The translations under genes and the position numbers were made by a program. From the NCBI RefSeq assembly GCF_000426705.1, contig NZ_AUFW01000012.1, forward strand, positions 62,001 through 126,000: a DNA stretch of 64,000 nucleotides. Reading direction: 5' to 3'. Shown here piece after piece: positions 1 through 9,977 of the stretch. Under the pieces are notes generated by a model. That model did no database searches and had not been told where the DNA came from. It was given only the letters and a program-made list of their open reading frames with translations. This DNA is from Spirochaeta cellobiosiphila DSM 17781 (lineage in GTDB: Bacteria; Spirochaetota; Spirochaetia; DSM-17781). How positions within the stretch are numbered: position 1 is the first letter of the stretch; each line of letters begins with the position of its first letter.

Positions 1-186
1 ACAAAAGAACATAAAAGATGTATTTTAGAAGCATCATTTTTCTTTCATGAAGTAAGAAATTTTATATATGAATTTCAAAATGATCAAAATCTAGAAGAAA
101 CTGATAGCCTTAAAGTAAAAAAAGTTTTAACTTTTGTGGAACAAGTTCTTGATGACTTTCGACTTAAGGACTTAAAACCTGTATAA
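1..186 (+). CDS. C-terminal end of an unrecognised protein (truncated by the window edge)
   Basis: An open frame runs from base 1 to a TAA at 184-186, giving 61 residues of a protein that begins outside the window. The fragment is charged and probably helical (for example FFFHEVRNFIYEF, then VLTFVEQVLDDF) and ends KDLKPV. No cysteine pairs, membrane segment or catalytic motif is visible. It stops 19 bp before trxA on the same strand, so the two may share a transcript. I do not recognise the family. Confidence 0.55.
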   Translation, partial: TKEHKRCILEASFFFHEVRNFIYEFQNDQNLEETDSLKVKKVLTFVEQVLDDFRLKDLKPV

Positions 187-205
187 AACATATGGAGGAT
201 TTGCT

Positions 206-526
206 GTGAGCGAACTAACCCTTACGAATGATAATTTTGAATCTGAAGTAATACAGTCCAATATTCCTGTATTAATTGATTTTTGGGCAGAATGGTGTAT
301 GCCTTGCCGAACTATTTCTCCCCTTGTAGAAGAAATCGCAAAAGATTATGAAGGCAAACTGAAAGTTGGTAAAATCAATGTTGATGAAAACCCCGAGCTT
401 GCCGGACGTTTTAACATTATTAGTATTCCTACCTTGATGGTTGTCAAAGGTGGGGAAGTAGTAAACCAACAAGCTGGAGCCGGATCTAAAGCTGCTATAG
501 AAGCTTTATTCAAAGATCAGTTATAA
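206..526 (+). CDS. trxA: thioredoxin
   Basis: This is a cytoplasmic thiol-disulfide reductase of 106 residues, the usual length for the family. The redox site is WCMPC (about residues 31-35), with Met in place of the common Gly of WCGPC. The preceding IDFWAEW strand and the cis-Pro segment SIPTL are canonical. The start is GTG at 206, preceded by GGAGG at 194-198. The gene follows an unknown gene on the same strand and its 3' end overlaps the convergent lipoprotein gene by 10 bp. The Met in the active site may change the redox potential, but that is an inference. Confidence 0.95.
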   Translation: MSELTLTNDNFESEVIQSNIPVLIDFWAEWCMPCRTISPLVEEIAKDYEGKLKVGKINVDENPELAGRFNIISIPTLMVVKGGEVVNQQAGAGSKAAIEALFKDQL

Positions 527-1512
527 GAATCATCTGTGTTCTTATAACCAAAAGTGGATCCCCTTGTGGGAACGATATGCCAATCCCCAGTGCCATTGGT
601 ATCAATAAAATCCGATGAACGGCAAATACTTCTTGTACTTGTGCTGTTTGTTGATCTGATACCATAGTCTGGGGAGAGACTATCGAATTCCCATTGTTCG
701 TTTTTATAGAGTATATTTGCTTGTTCAAGGGTTTTCTTGCTGCCAAAACCTGAATACTTATCCATATTTTCACTTGATCTATTAGTGTAGTAGACACCAT
801 CAAGGATATTGCCATTGGGGTTGTTATATAATGCTAATATGCCATTATTTGCAGATAATCCTGTAGCTTCATCAACCCATAAATCCCAAGCAGTGTCACA
901 ATGATCGATTCCAATGGACTCGGATTGACTAGTGTATTCATTTATTTCTCCTTCAATCCCTTCCGGTTTTAGATGAAGAAGAATATAATCTCCTGCTTTC
1001 ACCTCTAATGAAGGAAAAATATAACGGTTTGTATAGTTTGATTTAACTCCAATATAAAATGTTAGACTTTCAATGTTACCAGATGTCAAACAATAAAACT
1101 CAACCATATCAGGATGAGTTTTTGAACCTTTTGTTGTGAACTCGTTAATGATTATATTCGGCAAATTGGGATTTGAATAATAAAAAGGAAGGATGAAGAA
1201 AGTCTCATTATCATTTTGATCGTTAACAGTACCTGTTAATTTATCTGCTCCTCTATTGCCCGGGAGTGTTAAAGTTATGGTGTCTCCCTCTATCTCCATA
1301 GAATCAACTTTTAATTGATCTAAATTAAAGTCTCCTTGACTAATGGCTTCATCAAAGCTCAGCATCATCTTCCTATCCTTAAGATTCCATGTTAATAATT
1401 CGGCTGGTTTTGTATCCCAATTCATTAGTGCTGTTGCACTAGGTAAGGGGATGCAGGATGTGATGAATAGTAATAATATAGGAAATGGTTTAAATAAGTG
1501 ATTTAACTTCAT
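517..1512 (-). CDS. lipoprotein with a lamin-tail-like domain
   Basis: The 331-residue product has a signal peptide ending in the lipobox FITSC (Cys near residue 20), so it should be a membrane-anchored lipoprotein. Residues about 25-90 resemble a bacterial Ig-like module. From about residue 118 there is a pattern typical of lamin-tail (LTD) domains: IIINEF, MVEFYCLTSG, then GDYILLHLKPEG and a later GILALYNNPNGNILDGVYY. LTD proteins are often secreted and linked to cell-surface or nucleic-acid processing roles, but no catalytic domain is present here. GGAGG lies 7-8 nt before the ATG. The 3' end overlaps trxA convergently. Confidence 0.75.
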   Translation of the reverse strand: MKLNHLFKPFPILLLFITSCIPLPSATALMNWDTKPAELLTWNLKDRKMMLSFDEAISQGDFNLDQLKVDSMEIEGDTITLTLPGNRGADKLTGTVNDQNDNETFFILPFYYSNPNLPNIIINEFTTKGSKTHPDMVEFYCLTSGNIESLTFYIGVKSNYTNRYIFPSLEVKAGDYILLHLKPEGIEGEINEYTSQSESIGIDHCDTAWDLWVDEATGLSANNGILALYNNPNGNILDGVYYTNRSSENMDKYSGFGSKKTLEQANILYKNEQWEFDSLSPDYGIRSTNSTSTRSICRSSDFIDTNGTGDWHIVPTRGSTFGYKNTDDSYN

Positions 1513-1550
1513 ATATGACCTCCGACTTTTATACAGATATCATGTAAGTA

Positions 1551-1580
1551 TTGATTCAAGATCTTTAATAAAGTTATTAT
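1551..1580 (+). promoter_or_regulatory. promoter of the first chemoreceptor gene, leaderless geometry
   Basis: TTGATT (1551-1556), an 18 bp spacer and TATTAT (1575-1580) lie with the -10 ending 6 nt before the ATG at 1587. No Shine-Dalgarno is present between them, so the mRNA is predicted to start at the A of the start codon. Confidence 0.6.
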
Positions 1581-1586
1581 TATGCT

Positions 1587-3455
1587 ATGTCATATAGATC
1601 ACGATTTCATTTCACTATTAATATTTTAATAGTATTATTCTCCTTAATAGCTTTTGGGTTGGGTAGGAGTGTAGTGAATTTAAATTATAATGCACTCTTT
1701 TTAGGTCTCTCTATTCCATTAATCGGAACAATCATTCTTGCCAATGTTTTTTTTCTCCCTTTGTCTAAGCTAGTAAAAGTTTCGGACTGGGATATGGATA
1801 ACCAAATATTTTTAAAGCGATTTAAATCCTTGGGTGCGGCCCCTCTTCGTTCCCTGCTAATGCTATTGATCCTGTTAATTGGTTTTTTAATGGTCTATAC
1901 ACATTTAGCATTTTCTGATTCAGGGGATCTGCAAGTTTTACTATTCCCTTTCCGAATGGTTTTAGTGGGCTGTGGAATGGTAAGTGGTAGTTTTGTCTAT
2001 GTGCTTTTAGATAGATTAGTCTTATCATTTCTCTATGAAAATCAATTAAAGAGATTTCCAGATAAATTTAACACAAAACGACAACGAAGCAAGGGCATTA
2101 TTATCCCATCATTCATAACTATCATGTCTCTTATCTTTTCTGTCTTTTTAACCTATCTTCAATTGATTAAAGCTATTAATTTAAATGTCGAATCTCAAAA
2201 TGTTTTAGGATTCATACTAGAATCCACTTTCCCTTATTTGATAGCTTTCCTTTTTGTGATTATCCCCTTAATTGTCATCTCTGCGAATAATACTTCAACT
2301 TTGTACAACCTACTTAATCAGCGTTTAGAGGAAATGATTTCTGGAGAGAAAGATATGACAAAGAGAATTACGATTTGCTCTGTTGATGAAATCTCCATGA
2401 TGAGTCATCGGGTGAATTTATTTAGTGAGATAATTTCTAATCACTTGAAAGTAACAAATGGGATGGTTAGAAAACTAACGGAATTTCAACGGCAATTGGT
2501 GGACAATGTGAATTTGTCTTCCGAGGATGTGGTCGCCTTAACCCTGGACATAACAGGTTTATATACTATTATTGAAGAAGAGCACCTCATGGCTAAGGAA
2601 TCAATGATTACTAGTCAAGAATTAATTGGCAATATAGAAAATTCTGTAATACAGGTAGAAAAACAAACGACTTCTATGAGCCAATCCTCAAGTAGTATTG
2701 AACAAATGATAAGATCTATATCTGATACTACAGAACAAATAAATAAAGTGAGAAAACACACTTCAGACATCAAAGAAGTCTTCACAGCAGGACAAGAAAA
2801 AGTAGATAAGACAATTGATTCTGTTGGACGTGTAGCGAATTACTCTGATAGCTTAATTGAAATTAATGACATTATTTCCGGAATTGCCTCGCAAACTAAT
2901 TTATTAGCTATGAACGCTGCCATTGAAGCGGCTCATGCTGGCGAGGCTGGGAAAGGGTTTTCAGTAGTGGCAGATGAGATTCGTAAATTAGCAGAGGATA
3001 CGGCAATTCATACGCAAACCAGTTCTCATAACTTGATTCGGATCCGGGATGAAATTGATGCCTCATTAGTTGCCGCCAGAGAAGCAGGAGATACTTTTAG
3101 TGAAATGAATAAGGGGATTATTCTCATTGACAAAGAAACTCAGAATATTGATACGGCAATGGTAGAACATGATCAGGCTAACAAAGTTGTTCTAGAACAA
3201 TTAAATGTTACACAAAAGGCAACAAATGAATTGAAAACATCCATAAATGAAATCAGCTCTGAAGGTTCTAGTTTACTAGATGCCATGAAAAAGTTATCAG
3301 ATTTTTCCAAAGCAACAATAGATACTTGTCAGAACATGTTAAAACGAAATGAAAGTGTTGATAAAAAAATAAAGGATCTAATAAAAATCACTCAAAATAC
3401 TGGAAAGTTAAGTGAGGTAACATTAAAAAAGATAGATGTCTTCAAACTAGATTGA
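1587..3455 (+). CDS. methyl-accepting chemotaxis protein with a multi-helix membrane domain
   Basis: The 622-residue protein has about six hydrophobic segments in its first 235 residues (near 8-28, 34-56, 84-106, 115-146, 172-193 and 208-231) and no obvious periplasmic ligand domain. A linker follows, then a long coiled coil with the signalling hairpin near residues 430-470 ([19 protein letters not shown], then [17 protein letters not shown]). This tip normally binds CheA and CheW. The membrane region suggests sensing of a signal within the membrane rather than a soluble ligand. The start codon lacks a Shine-Dalgarno and fits the leaderless promoter. ptsP follows with its own promoter. Confidence 0.92.
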   Translation: MSYRSRFHFTINILIVLFSLIAFGLGRSVVNLNYNALFLGLSIPLIGTIILANVFFLPLSKLVKVSDWDMDNQIFLKRFKSLGAAPLRSLLMLLILLIGFLMVYTHLAFSDSGDLQVLLFPFRMVLVGCGMVSGSFVYVLLDRLVLSFLYENQLKRFPDKFNTKRQRSKGIIIPSFITIMSLIFSVFLTYLQLIKAINLNVESQNVLGFILESTFPYLIAFLFVIIPLIVISANNTSTLYNLLNQRLEEMISGEKDMTKRITICSVDEISMMSHRVNLFSEIISNHLKVTNGMVRKLTEFQRQLVDNVNLSSEDVVALTLDITGLYTIIEEEHLMAKESMITSQELIGNIENSVIQVEKQTTSMSQSSSSIEQMIRSISDTTEQINKVRKHTSDIKEVFTAGQEKVDKTIDSVGRVANYSDSLIEINDIISGIASQTNLLAMNAAIEAAHAGEAGKGFSVVADEIRKLAEDTAIHTQTSSHNLIRIRDEIDASLVAAREAGDTFSEMNKGIILIDKETQNIDTAMVEHDQANKVVLEQLNVTQKATNELKTSINEISSEGSSLLDAMKKLSDFSKATIDTCQNMLKRNESVDKKIKDLIKITQNTGKLSEVTLKKIDVFKLD

Positions 3456-3461
3456 TTTAGT

Positions 3462-3490
3462 TTGACCATCATCTTCTCCCTTATTACAAT
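3462..3490 (+). promoter_or_regulatory. promoter of ptsP, leaderless geometry
   Basis: TTGACC (3462-3467), 17 bp and TACAAT (3485-3490) are followed by 6 nt and then the ATG at 3497. There is no Shine-Dalgarno. The near-consensus elements and spacing make this one of the clearest examples of the pattern in the window. Confidence 0.7.
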
Positions 3491-3496
3491 TATGGC

Positions 3497-5731
3497 ATGT
3501 CACAAAGCTACTCTCAGATATTAGAATCTATATCAAAACGGATATATCTCTTTGAGTCCATCCATGAGGTGGATGATTTCTTAAAAGATGCCTTATCTCT
3601 TTTAGTAAAAAAAGCAGGTGCTGTTTTAGCTACGATTTTTGTAAGAGATGAGGAAGCAGATCAGCTTGTTTTTAGAGTAGGCTTTGATGAATCAGGATGG
3701 TGGGATAATCAGCGATGCAATAATACTGTACCCATAAGGTTTTCCATAACCGGTAATGATATGGCAGATACCTTTAATAATGACAGGGTTCGATTTGTCA
3801 CTTACTCGCCAGATGATAAAGCTCATCCCTTTGGTTCTAAGATATTTGTACCCATTAAAAGAGGCCCTAACCGATTAGGCGTACTAATAATGGCTCACAA
3901 GGAAATTAACGGCTTTGATAAAGTTAATAAAGAAGATTTACTGGAAGCGGCATCCCGTCTAGGAGATATGTTGCGAGATTCTATGATATTTGTAAATCAC
4001 AAAAATTCTGGTTTTCCTAAAGTTAAGGTAGAAAGATCTAGTATAAAAGGATTAAAAACTTCTGATGGTGTAGCCTTTGGTCACGCCTTACCCATATGGG
4101 CAGATATTAATTCTCTTATGGAAGATTTAGACTCTAAAGGTTCAGTTGAAGAAGAATTGAATCTATTCAATAAGTCATTAACAACATCTCTTGAACAACT
4201 TGAAGAGATTCAATCTTCAAGAGTTTCCATTGATACAGAAATGATTTCATTAATCTTTACAGCACAATACTATATGCTCAAAGATAAAAGTCTGGTCGAA
4301 CGTATCAAGAATCATATTCTGGATGGCGTATCTGCTCCTGAAGCTGTAAAGATTGTTATTGATGAATATGCTAATAGATTCGCTAGAATGAGTGAAGAAC
4401 GTTTGGCTGAAAAGGCTCAGGATGTTAGGGATTTAGGGTTCCGACTCATATCAAATATGAAATCAAACTCTGGTGAAGGTTTTTCCTATAAAGGGAAAAT
4501 AGTTCTCTCTCGACATATCTACCCAACAGATTTATTCCGGTTAGCCGTAGAAAAAGTAGGAGGATTAGTCCTAAGAGGAACAGGAGTTACAGCTCATATT
4601 TCCATATTGGCTAGATCTTTGAATTTACCAGTACTAATCACTGATGATAAGAGTTTACTCTCTATAGAGGAAGGAACTGCTCTGTTATTAGATGCTACAG
4701 GAAGTACTCTCTATATTAATCCAGATCAAAATTTACGGGAACAATACCTTTATAAGTCAAATAGTGCTGTTGGTGAACGGGAATATTATACTCTTAAAGG
4801 TCAAACAAAGGATGGAGTGCGAGTTCAAGTATTGGCAAATGTCAATCTTTATTCTGATGCAAGGATGGCTAACTCACAGGGTGCTGAAGGGATAGGACTT
4901 TATCGTAGCGAATTCCCTTTCATTCTTAAGAAAGATTTTCTCTCGGAAGAGCAGCAATACAGAATCTATCTTGAGATTATAAAGTCCCAGGGAACAAAGC
5001 CTGTCATAATGCGTACGACTGATATTGGTGGTGATAAATTATTACAGGGGAGAACAACGTCAGAGTCAAATCCTTTTCTTGGAGTAAGAGGTATAAGATT
5101 TTCATTGGCCAATAGAGAAATGTTTAGAGATCAGTTACGGGCTATGCTGCGAGCAGGAGCTGGTAAAGATCTAGGAATTATGCTTCCTATGGTGACTGAT
5201 GTGGAGGAAGTCCTTACAGTTAAAGAAGAATTAAAACTTTGTATCCATCAGTTAGAAGAAAGAGGCGCCTTATATAATAAACATCCAAAAATCGGTGCCA
5301 TGGTCGAATTACCCTCGGCTGCCATGTCTGTGGAAGAGATCGCCAAGGAAACAGATTTCTTGTCCATAGGTTCCAACGATTTGACGATGTATTTATTGGC
5401 TGTAGACCGGACTAATGAAAATTTAAGTCACTTGTATCGTTCTCATCATCCTATTGTTTTAAAAGTCTTTGCAGATATTGCTAAAGGATCGGGTGAGCTC
5501 TTATCTGAGCTATCAGTTTGTGGTGATGTTGCTTCGGATCCATTATTAATTCCCTTTTTCATAGGACTAGGTATCAGAAAATTATCAGTAACTCCAGCTA
5601 AAGTTGAAAGCGTAAAACAAATACTAAGTAGTTACACTATAAGAGAAGCAGAGGAACTGGCCAATAAGATCTTATCAATCAAAAGAGTCAAAGAAATGGA
5701 ACAGTTCATAAAGAGTTATTCAAAACTTTAG
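3497..5731 (+). CDS. ptsP: phosphoenolpyruvate-protein phosphotransferase, EI-Ntr type
   Basis: The 744-residue protein joins an N-terminal GAF domain (about 1-170) to a complete enzyme I module. The phospho-histidine site is in GVTAHISILAR (about residues 364-374). The PEP-binding barrel shows GAEGIGLYRSEF, RTTDIGGDK, GIMLPMV, GSNDLTMY and CGDVASDP. The enzyme takes phosphate from PEP and passes it to an HPr or NPr protein. GAF-linked forms serve regulatory phosphorelays rather than sugar uptake. No HPr gene is in the window. It probably has its own leaderless transcript. Confidence 0.93.
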   Translation: MSQSYSQILESISKRIYLFESIHEVDDFLKDALSLLVKKAGAVLATIFVRDEEADQLVFRVGFDESGWWDNQRCNNTVPIRFSITGNDMADTFNNDRVRFVTYSPDDKAHPFGSKIFVPIKRGPNRLGVLIMAHKEINGFDKVNKEDLLEAASRLGDMLRDSMIFVNHKNSGFPKVKVERSSIKGLKTSDGVAFGHALPIWADINSLMEDLDSKGSVEEELNLFNKSLTTSLEQLEEIQSSRVSIDTEMISLIFTAQYYMLKDKSLVERIKNHILDGVSAPEAVKIVIDEYANRFARMSEERLAEKAQDVRDLGFRLISNMKSNSGEGFSYKGKIVLSRHIYPTDLFRLAVEKVGGLVLRGTGVTAHISILARSLNLPVLITDDKSLLSIEEGTALLLDATGSTLYINPDQNLREQYLYKSNSAVGEREYYTLKGQTKDGVRVQVLANVNLYSDARMANSQGAEGIGLYRSEFPFILKKDFLSEEQQYRIYLEIIKSQGTKPVIMRTTDIGGDKLLQGRTTSESNPFLGVRGIRFSLANREMFRDQLRAMLRAGAGKDLGIMLPMVTDVEEVLTVKEELKLCIHQLEERGALYNKHPKIGAMVELPSAAMSVEEIAKETDFLSIGSNDLTMYLLAVDRTNENLSHLYRSHHPIVLKVFADIAKGSGELLSELSVCGDVASDPLLIPFFIGLGIRKLSVTPAKVESVKQILSSYTIREAEELANKILSIKRVKEMEQFIKSYSKL

Positions 5732-5749
5732 TAAGACCTTCCTGTCTCC

Positions 5750-5755
5750 GATAAT
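5750..5755 (+). promoter_or_regulatory. -10 element of the VWA gene, leaderless geometry
   Basis: GATAAT at 5750-5755 is followed by 6 nt and the ATG at 5762. A weak -35 (TTTAGT, 5727-5732) sits 17 bp upstream, overlapping the ptsP stop. No Shine-Dalgarno is present. Confidence 0.45.
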
Positions 5756-5761
5756 TGACTT

Positions 5762-6889
5762 ATGAAGAAGGTACTGGTTTTTTGTTTAATCTTATTATCC
5801 ACTATATATTCTTTTGCCCAGGATCTCACTTTGAGTGCAGAAGATCTCTATATGGAAGCTTCCATAGAAGGTGGTTATCATCTGTATATTCGTAAGAAAC
5901 CGGATATCAATTCTGTAATGTTAACAAATACTTCAAAAGACCCTAACCTTAAGGTCCCCTCCTTTGCCTTAAGAAGTAGTGAATATAATCCTATCAATGG
6001 AGATGAAAAAAGGATGCTTGATGGTATCTTCTTACCTGATGGCCACAATTCACTTATAGACTCAACTGTTGAAGATAATGAACGTTTTGGAGAAGCCTTC
6101 CATATTTTTATTCCCTACATAAGTCTCTATGGTAATACCTGGAATGCTTATGGGATAAATGGTTCTCTGTATACCTATGATGGCTCCTGGATAGGTATTA
6201 GGACTTTTACAACGCCCTATGCTGATTATAGAGGACAATATGCTGATAATCCCTTTATTATGCATATGACCCAGGCGCCTCCCAAAGATATTCCTGCTGG
6301 AACAGTAGCAGTACATAAAGATGTGGAAAAAACATTTCCCGTGTTAGCAGAGGAATCGGGTGGTGAGACTTTATATAGCAACGGTGGGGAAGATCTTGTT
6401 GATGAAATAGATAGAATTATATCAGACATTGATGCTGACACATTAGATCTGGTCATTGCTCTGGATACTACATCCAGCATGGAAGATGACATTGCGTTTA
6501 TTAAGAATAGGCTTATCCCAATTATTAAAAATGAAGTTAACAAGTTTAAGATATTTCGTCTTGGATTTGTCTACTATCGTGATTACTTTGCTGAATATTT
6601 GACTAAAACCGTTCCCTTTAGAGAAGATTTAGACTCATTGCAAACAGACCTCGAGCGTTTAACAGTAGGTGGGGGACGGGATCTTCCCGAAGCCGTTTAT
6701 GAAGGGATAGATGCGGGAATACATAACTTTGACTGGATAGCCCAGGCACGTCATATCATTCTGATTGGTGATGCTCCTCCCCACCCTGTCCCAAGGGGAA
6801 AGACTAAGATAGTAACAGAACAAACAGTCATTAAGGATGCCAGAGAATTGGGTATCCAAATTACAACTATCATGCTACCCAGTAATTAA
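5762..6889 (+). CDS. secreted von Willebrand factor A domain protein
   Basis: The 375-residue product has a cleavable signal peptide (about residues 1-19, ending SFAQ), so it is exported. A C-terminal VWA domain begins near residue 230 with LDLVIALDTTSSM, a MIDAS metal site of the DxTxS kind, and continues with GFVYYRD and the late strand HIILIGDAPPHP. VWA domains bind protein partners through a divalent metal. The N-terminal 200 residues are not recognised. It is divided from ptsP by 30 bp and appears to have its own promoter. Surface or periplasmic adhesion or scaffolding is likely but not shown. Confidence 0.8.
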   Translation: MKKVLVFCLILLSTIYSFAQDLTLSAEDLYMEASIEGGYHLYIRKKPDINSVMLTNTSKDPNLKVPSFALRSSEYNPINGDEKRMLDGIFLPDGHNSLIDSTVEDNERFGEAFHIFIPYISLYGNTWNAYGINGSLYTYDGSWIGIRTFTTPYADYRGQYADNPFIMHMTQAPPKDIPAGTVAVHKDVEKTFPVLAEESGGETLYSNGGEDLVDEIDRIISDIDADTLDLVIALDTTSSMEDDIAFIKNRLIPIIKNEVNKFKIFRLGFVYYRDYFAEYLTKTVPFREDLDSLQTDLERLTVGGGRDLPEAVYEGIDAGIHNFDWIAQARHIILIGDAPPHPVPRGKTKIVTEQTVIKDARELGIQITTIMLPSN

Positions 6890-6952
6890 ATTTGATAAAA
6901 CATTCAACTTCTGTCATATTTTAGGACACTATTTAAGATAGGAGTTGTTAAC

Positions 6953-7609
6953 ATGAAAAAGATAGTCGCCATATTATTCATAATGGCTATCATCAGTGGA
7001 TCATCTTTATATGCCATAGATGTGGATGATCTTAATTATATTCTATTCGATAATACAACCGACAACGATATTGAATATATATTTATCTCACCTGCTGATA
7101 GTGATTATTGGGGACCCGAAGTATTAGGTAGTGAATGGGTTCTCTCCGCAGGGGGGCAGTTAGGATATTTTATATTGTATCCACATGAATCAGACGACTT
7201 TGATATAATGGTTATTGATTCTGAACAAAATGTGCATATTGCCTGGGACTTTACTATAAGTGATGATGAAGAGGCTAGCTTGGTCTTAACATCTGTCAAC
7301 ATGAATGATGATCCTGTCAATCTATCCACTTTAGAAGTAAATATCATTAATGACGTCAATGATATTTACTATCTCTTTATCAGTCCATCTGATAGTGAGA
7401 TGTGGGGTGTCGATTTCCTTGATGAAAATACCATTCTTGAAACGGAGAATAAAGTGTCCTTTGTTTTTCCACTTCAGGATGCTACCGTCGGGTATGATCT
7501 ACTTGCGATTGATGAAGAAGGAAATGCATATCAGTTATATTTTGAAGTTGATGAGACCAGTACAGACATGGAATTTCATATAGCCAAGGAAAATTTGATG
7601 ATAGAATAG
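6953..7609 (+). CDS. exported protein with two tandem homologous domains
   Basis: The 218-residue product starts with a signal peptide (about 1-21). It then carries two copies of a roughly 95-residue acidic domain. Shared landmarks are YIFISPADSDYWGPEVLG in the first and YLFISPSDSEMWGVDFLD in the second, each followed by a strand ending in a D-x-x-x-ID-x-E-x-N element (DIMVIDSEQN; DLLAIDEEGN). I do not know a function for this repeat. AGGAG precedes the ATG, so it is conventionally initiated, and a strong terminator follows. Strong acidity suggests a soluble, possibly metal-binding periplasmic protein; that is inference. Confidence 0.7.
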   Translation: MKKIVAILFIMAIISGSSLYAIDVDDLNYILFDNTTDNDIEYIFISPADSDYWGPEVLGSEWVLSAGGQLGYFILYPHESDDFDIMVIDSEQNVHIAWDFTISDDEEASLVLTSVNMNDDPVNLSTLEVNIINDVNDIYYLFISPSDSEMWGVDFLDENTILETENKVSFVFPLQDATVGYDLLAIDEEGNAYQLYFEVDETSTDMEFHIAKENLMIE

Positions 7610-7639
7610 AATTTTTATTAAGTCATTCCCTGTAGAAAG

Positions 7640-7669
7640 AAAGAGCTGTGGTAACAGCTCTTTTTTTTT
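7640..7669 (+). terminator. rho-independent terminator after the two-repeat gene
   Basis: AGAGCTGT (7642-7649), a 4 nt loop and ACAGCTCT (7654-7661) form a stem that extends through A-T pairs and runs into nine T residues. It ends transcription 30 bp after the stop at 7609. The rest of 7670-7782 holds only the putative promoter and the Shine-Dalgarno of the next gene. Confidence 0.9.
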
Positions 7670-7782
7670 ATTCTGTACAAAAAGGGGAGCTCCGAGTTAT
7701 GTTTTAATTAGATCAATAAGTTTGTAGCACACATCGTTTTATCTAATAGCAACCCATATCAAAATGACATAAGGAGAGAAAA

Positions 7783-9096
7783 ATGACAGAGGTAAAAAAG
7801 CTAACAAATCTTTTAGCTTTATGTATGGTAGTGATGCTTGTAGGGTGTCAGGCCGTAAAGACTACCACTAATCCAGATGTGAACACTATCACTATAGGTG
7901 CTCTCGTAGATCAAACAGGTGCTAGTACTTCCCCGCTTTATAAAGAAGCTGTTGTATTGGCTGGAAAGCAGATGAATCAAGCCCTACGTGAAGTGCAGAG
8001 TCCAGTGTTTATGAATATTGCCTTTGGTGATACACAAAGCACTGCTAGTCTTGCAAGTCAGGAAGCTATTCGACTAGTGAATGAAGAATCAGCTGTGGCA
8101 TTGATCACAGCCACCAGTGGTGAGTCCATAGCGGTGAACATGCTGAACTATGCCCCTAATACTCCCTTTATTCAAAAAGTTCCTTTAGCTTGTTATATGA
8201 GTTCTTCAGGATATATCAATAATCCCGAAGCTAAAGATGAGAATCCAGTTAGGCAAAAGGCCTTAAGAGATCATCAAGGATGGCTCCATCGTGTATTTTA
8301 TATCGCTGACAATGAAGCTGATGTGGTAATCAAGATTGCTTTGACTAAGAAAACAACAGCTAAATCTTTCAAAGTAAGTATTTATGCAGACTCTTTTCAT
8401 CAATCATTAGCTTCTTCCATTGCAGAAAAACTTCCAGCGTATGATCCAACGGCCACAGCAGATATTAAGATCATTCAAGAGTCCTCTCAAATCAAAGAAG
8501 ATTGGAAGAGTATTGTCAATACAAAACCTGATGTAGTGATCGTTGCCATGATGCCACAGTCGGCAACGGAAGCTGTTAGAACATATATGAAGTCTGGCTA
8601 TGAAATTCCCATATTGTCTAATAATAGTTTTAGACGTAATTACATATTAGCTTCTGTCGGACATGATGCTGATGGCCTTGAGGGAAGTTCTGTACAATTG
8701 GCTGATCACAATGAATCTGGTGATGAGTTTATTAAAGCTTTTACTGATTATACTGGATCTATCCCGGAAATGACCTGCTCAGGCGCTTATGATGGTACTA
8801 TAGCGATGATGCTCGCTTCTTTAGTGGCGTATTACGATTCCGGAAAGAGTTATGTATCAGGACAGGATGTACTGGTGGGGTTAACGAAAATAAATAATAA
8901 AGAGAGCGCAATTATACGTCCGAATATACAAGACTTTCAGAAGGCTATTAAACTTATCGCTGCTGGTGAAAAGATTAATTATGAAGGGGCTTATGATTCA
9001 TTAGATTGGGATAAATTGGGCAATATTAAACCTGCTTTAGTTCACTGGAAAGTGGAAAATGCAAAATTCGTTGAGTATGAACAATATAAGCCATAG
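7783..9096 (+). CDS. solute-binding lipoprotein, branched-chain amino acid type
   Basis: The 437-residue product has a lipobox LVGCQ (Cys about residue 22) and the fold pattern of periplasmic binding proteins of the LivJ type: ITIGALVDQTGAS at the first strand, IRLVNEESAVALITATSG, then VSIYADSFHQSLASS and PDVVIVAMMPQSATEAVRTY. It should bind a small ligand, usually an amino acid, outside the membrane. No LivHMFG permease or ATPase genes lie nearby, so it may serve a distant transporter or a sensor. AAGGAGAG lies 5 nt before the ATG. The 3' end is 6 bp from the convergent RNase D-like gene. Confidence 0.88.
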   Translation: MTEVKKLTNLLALCMVVMLVGCQAVKTTTNPDVNTITIGALVDQTGASTSPLYKEAVVLAGKQMNQALREVQSPVFMNIAFGDTQSTASLASQEAIRLVNEESAVALITATSGESIAVNMLNYAPNTPFIQKVPLACYMSSSGYINNPEAKDENPVRQKALRDHQGWLHRVFYIADNEADVVIKIALTKKTTAKSFKVSIYADSFHQSLASSIAEKLPAYDPTATADIKIIQESSQIKEDWKSIVNTKPDVVIVAMMPQSATEAVRTYMKSGYEIPILSNNSFRRNYILASVGHDADGLEGSSVQLADHNESGDEFIKAFTDYTGSIPEMTCSGAYDGTIAMMLASLVAYYDSGKSYVSGQDVLVGLTKINNKESAIIRPNIQDFQKAIKLIAAGEKINYEGAYDSLDWDKLGNIKPALVHWKVENAKFVEYEQYKP

Positions 9097-9102
9097 TCCT
9101 AT

Positions 9103-9951
9103 TTAATCGATTTTTTCAATGTCCTCTTTGATTCCTGAGATCATATTTCTTGGTATTTTATTGTTAAAGTTGTAATTACCAATAAAAGTTCTATGAATAG
9201 CAAGGGAGAAAATCTCAGGGTTGGGGAGGACATTATGAGGTGGCCAATTTAGTTCTTTGGCATACCTGTCACGAACTCTGTATATCTTGTCATATCGCAG
9301 TTGAGCATTTTTAGACAAGTTTTTATATTCCCTTTTCTTTTTATATCCAGGTTGTGGACTAGGGTTAAATTTAATACGACTGGAGACAAAACCTTCTAAC
9401 ACTTCAGATAATTTATTTTCTGATGTAAGTTTATCTGAGAGTACTCTATATAATTCAAAAAGGTATGCTACATCATTTAACGCATATTCAACGGCTGTTT
9501 CATTGATGGGGCGAATTGTCCAATTGTATTTTTGATATTTCTTTTTATTTACACTAGGTTCAACATTCAAATAGGTCTGTAAAACATAATCTAGTCCCAA
9601 TTTGGGAGAGTCTAGTGCTTGGACTAAAATTTGCAGATCCAACACACTGATCATTTGAATATTATATTGTTTGAACACTAGTTGATAGTCAGACTCTGCT
9701 CCATAAAATAATTTAACTATTCTTTGATACTCAAGGAGTTCTTTAATATATTCAGTGCTTATCTTAAAAGGATCCCAGAGATAAAAAATATCACCATCAT
9801 ATATTTGTATAAGACAAAGAGTCTCTCCATATTGATGGAGATTATATTCCCCTTCAAAATCAATGGCTAAGTGTGTAACTTTCTTTGAAACTAAGGATTG
9901 TATAAAACGCTTAGCTTTTGGATCGGAATCAATTAATTTGTAATTACGCAA
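9103..9951 (-). CDS. RNase D-like 3'-5' exonuclease
   Basis: The 282-residue protein has a DEDDy exonuclease domain: HLAIDFEGE holds the first Asp-Glu pair, the second Asp falls in SVLDLQILVQ, and YALNDVAYLFELY supplies the final Tyr and Asp. A C-terminal HRDC-like helical module is seen near residues 210-265 (YRVRDRYAKELNWPP then VLPNPEI). The family trims RNA 3' ends such as tRNA precursors. The apparent start is TTG at 9951, with no good Shine-Dalgarno. It is transcribed in the same direction as the small lipoprotein upstream, which ends in a hairpin. Confidence 0.85.
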   Translation of the reverse strand: MRNYKLIDSDPKAKRFIQSLVSKKVTHLAIDFEGEYNLHQYGETLCLIQIYDGDIFYLWDPFKISTEYIKELLEYQRIVKLFYGAESDYQLVFKQYNIQMISVLDLQILVQALDSPKLGLDYVLQTYLNVEPSVNKKKYQKYNWTIRPINETAVEYALNDVAYLFELYRVLSDKLTSENKLSEVLEGFVSSRIKFNPSPQPGYKKKREYKNLSKNAQLRYDKIYRVRDRYAKELNWPPHNVLPNPEIFSLAIHRTFIGNYNFNNKIPRNMISGIKEDIEKID

Positions 9952-9977
9952 TGAATAACTCGCTTGTGTAGGAAATG

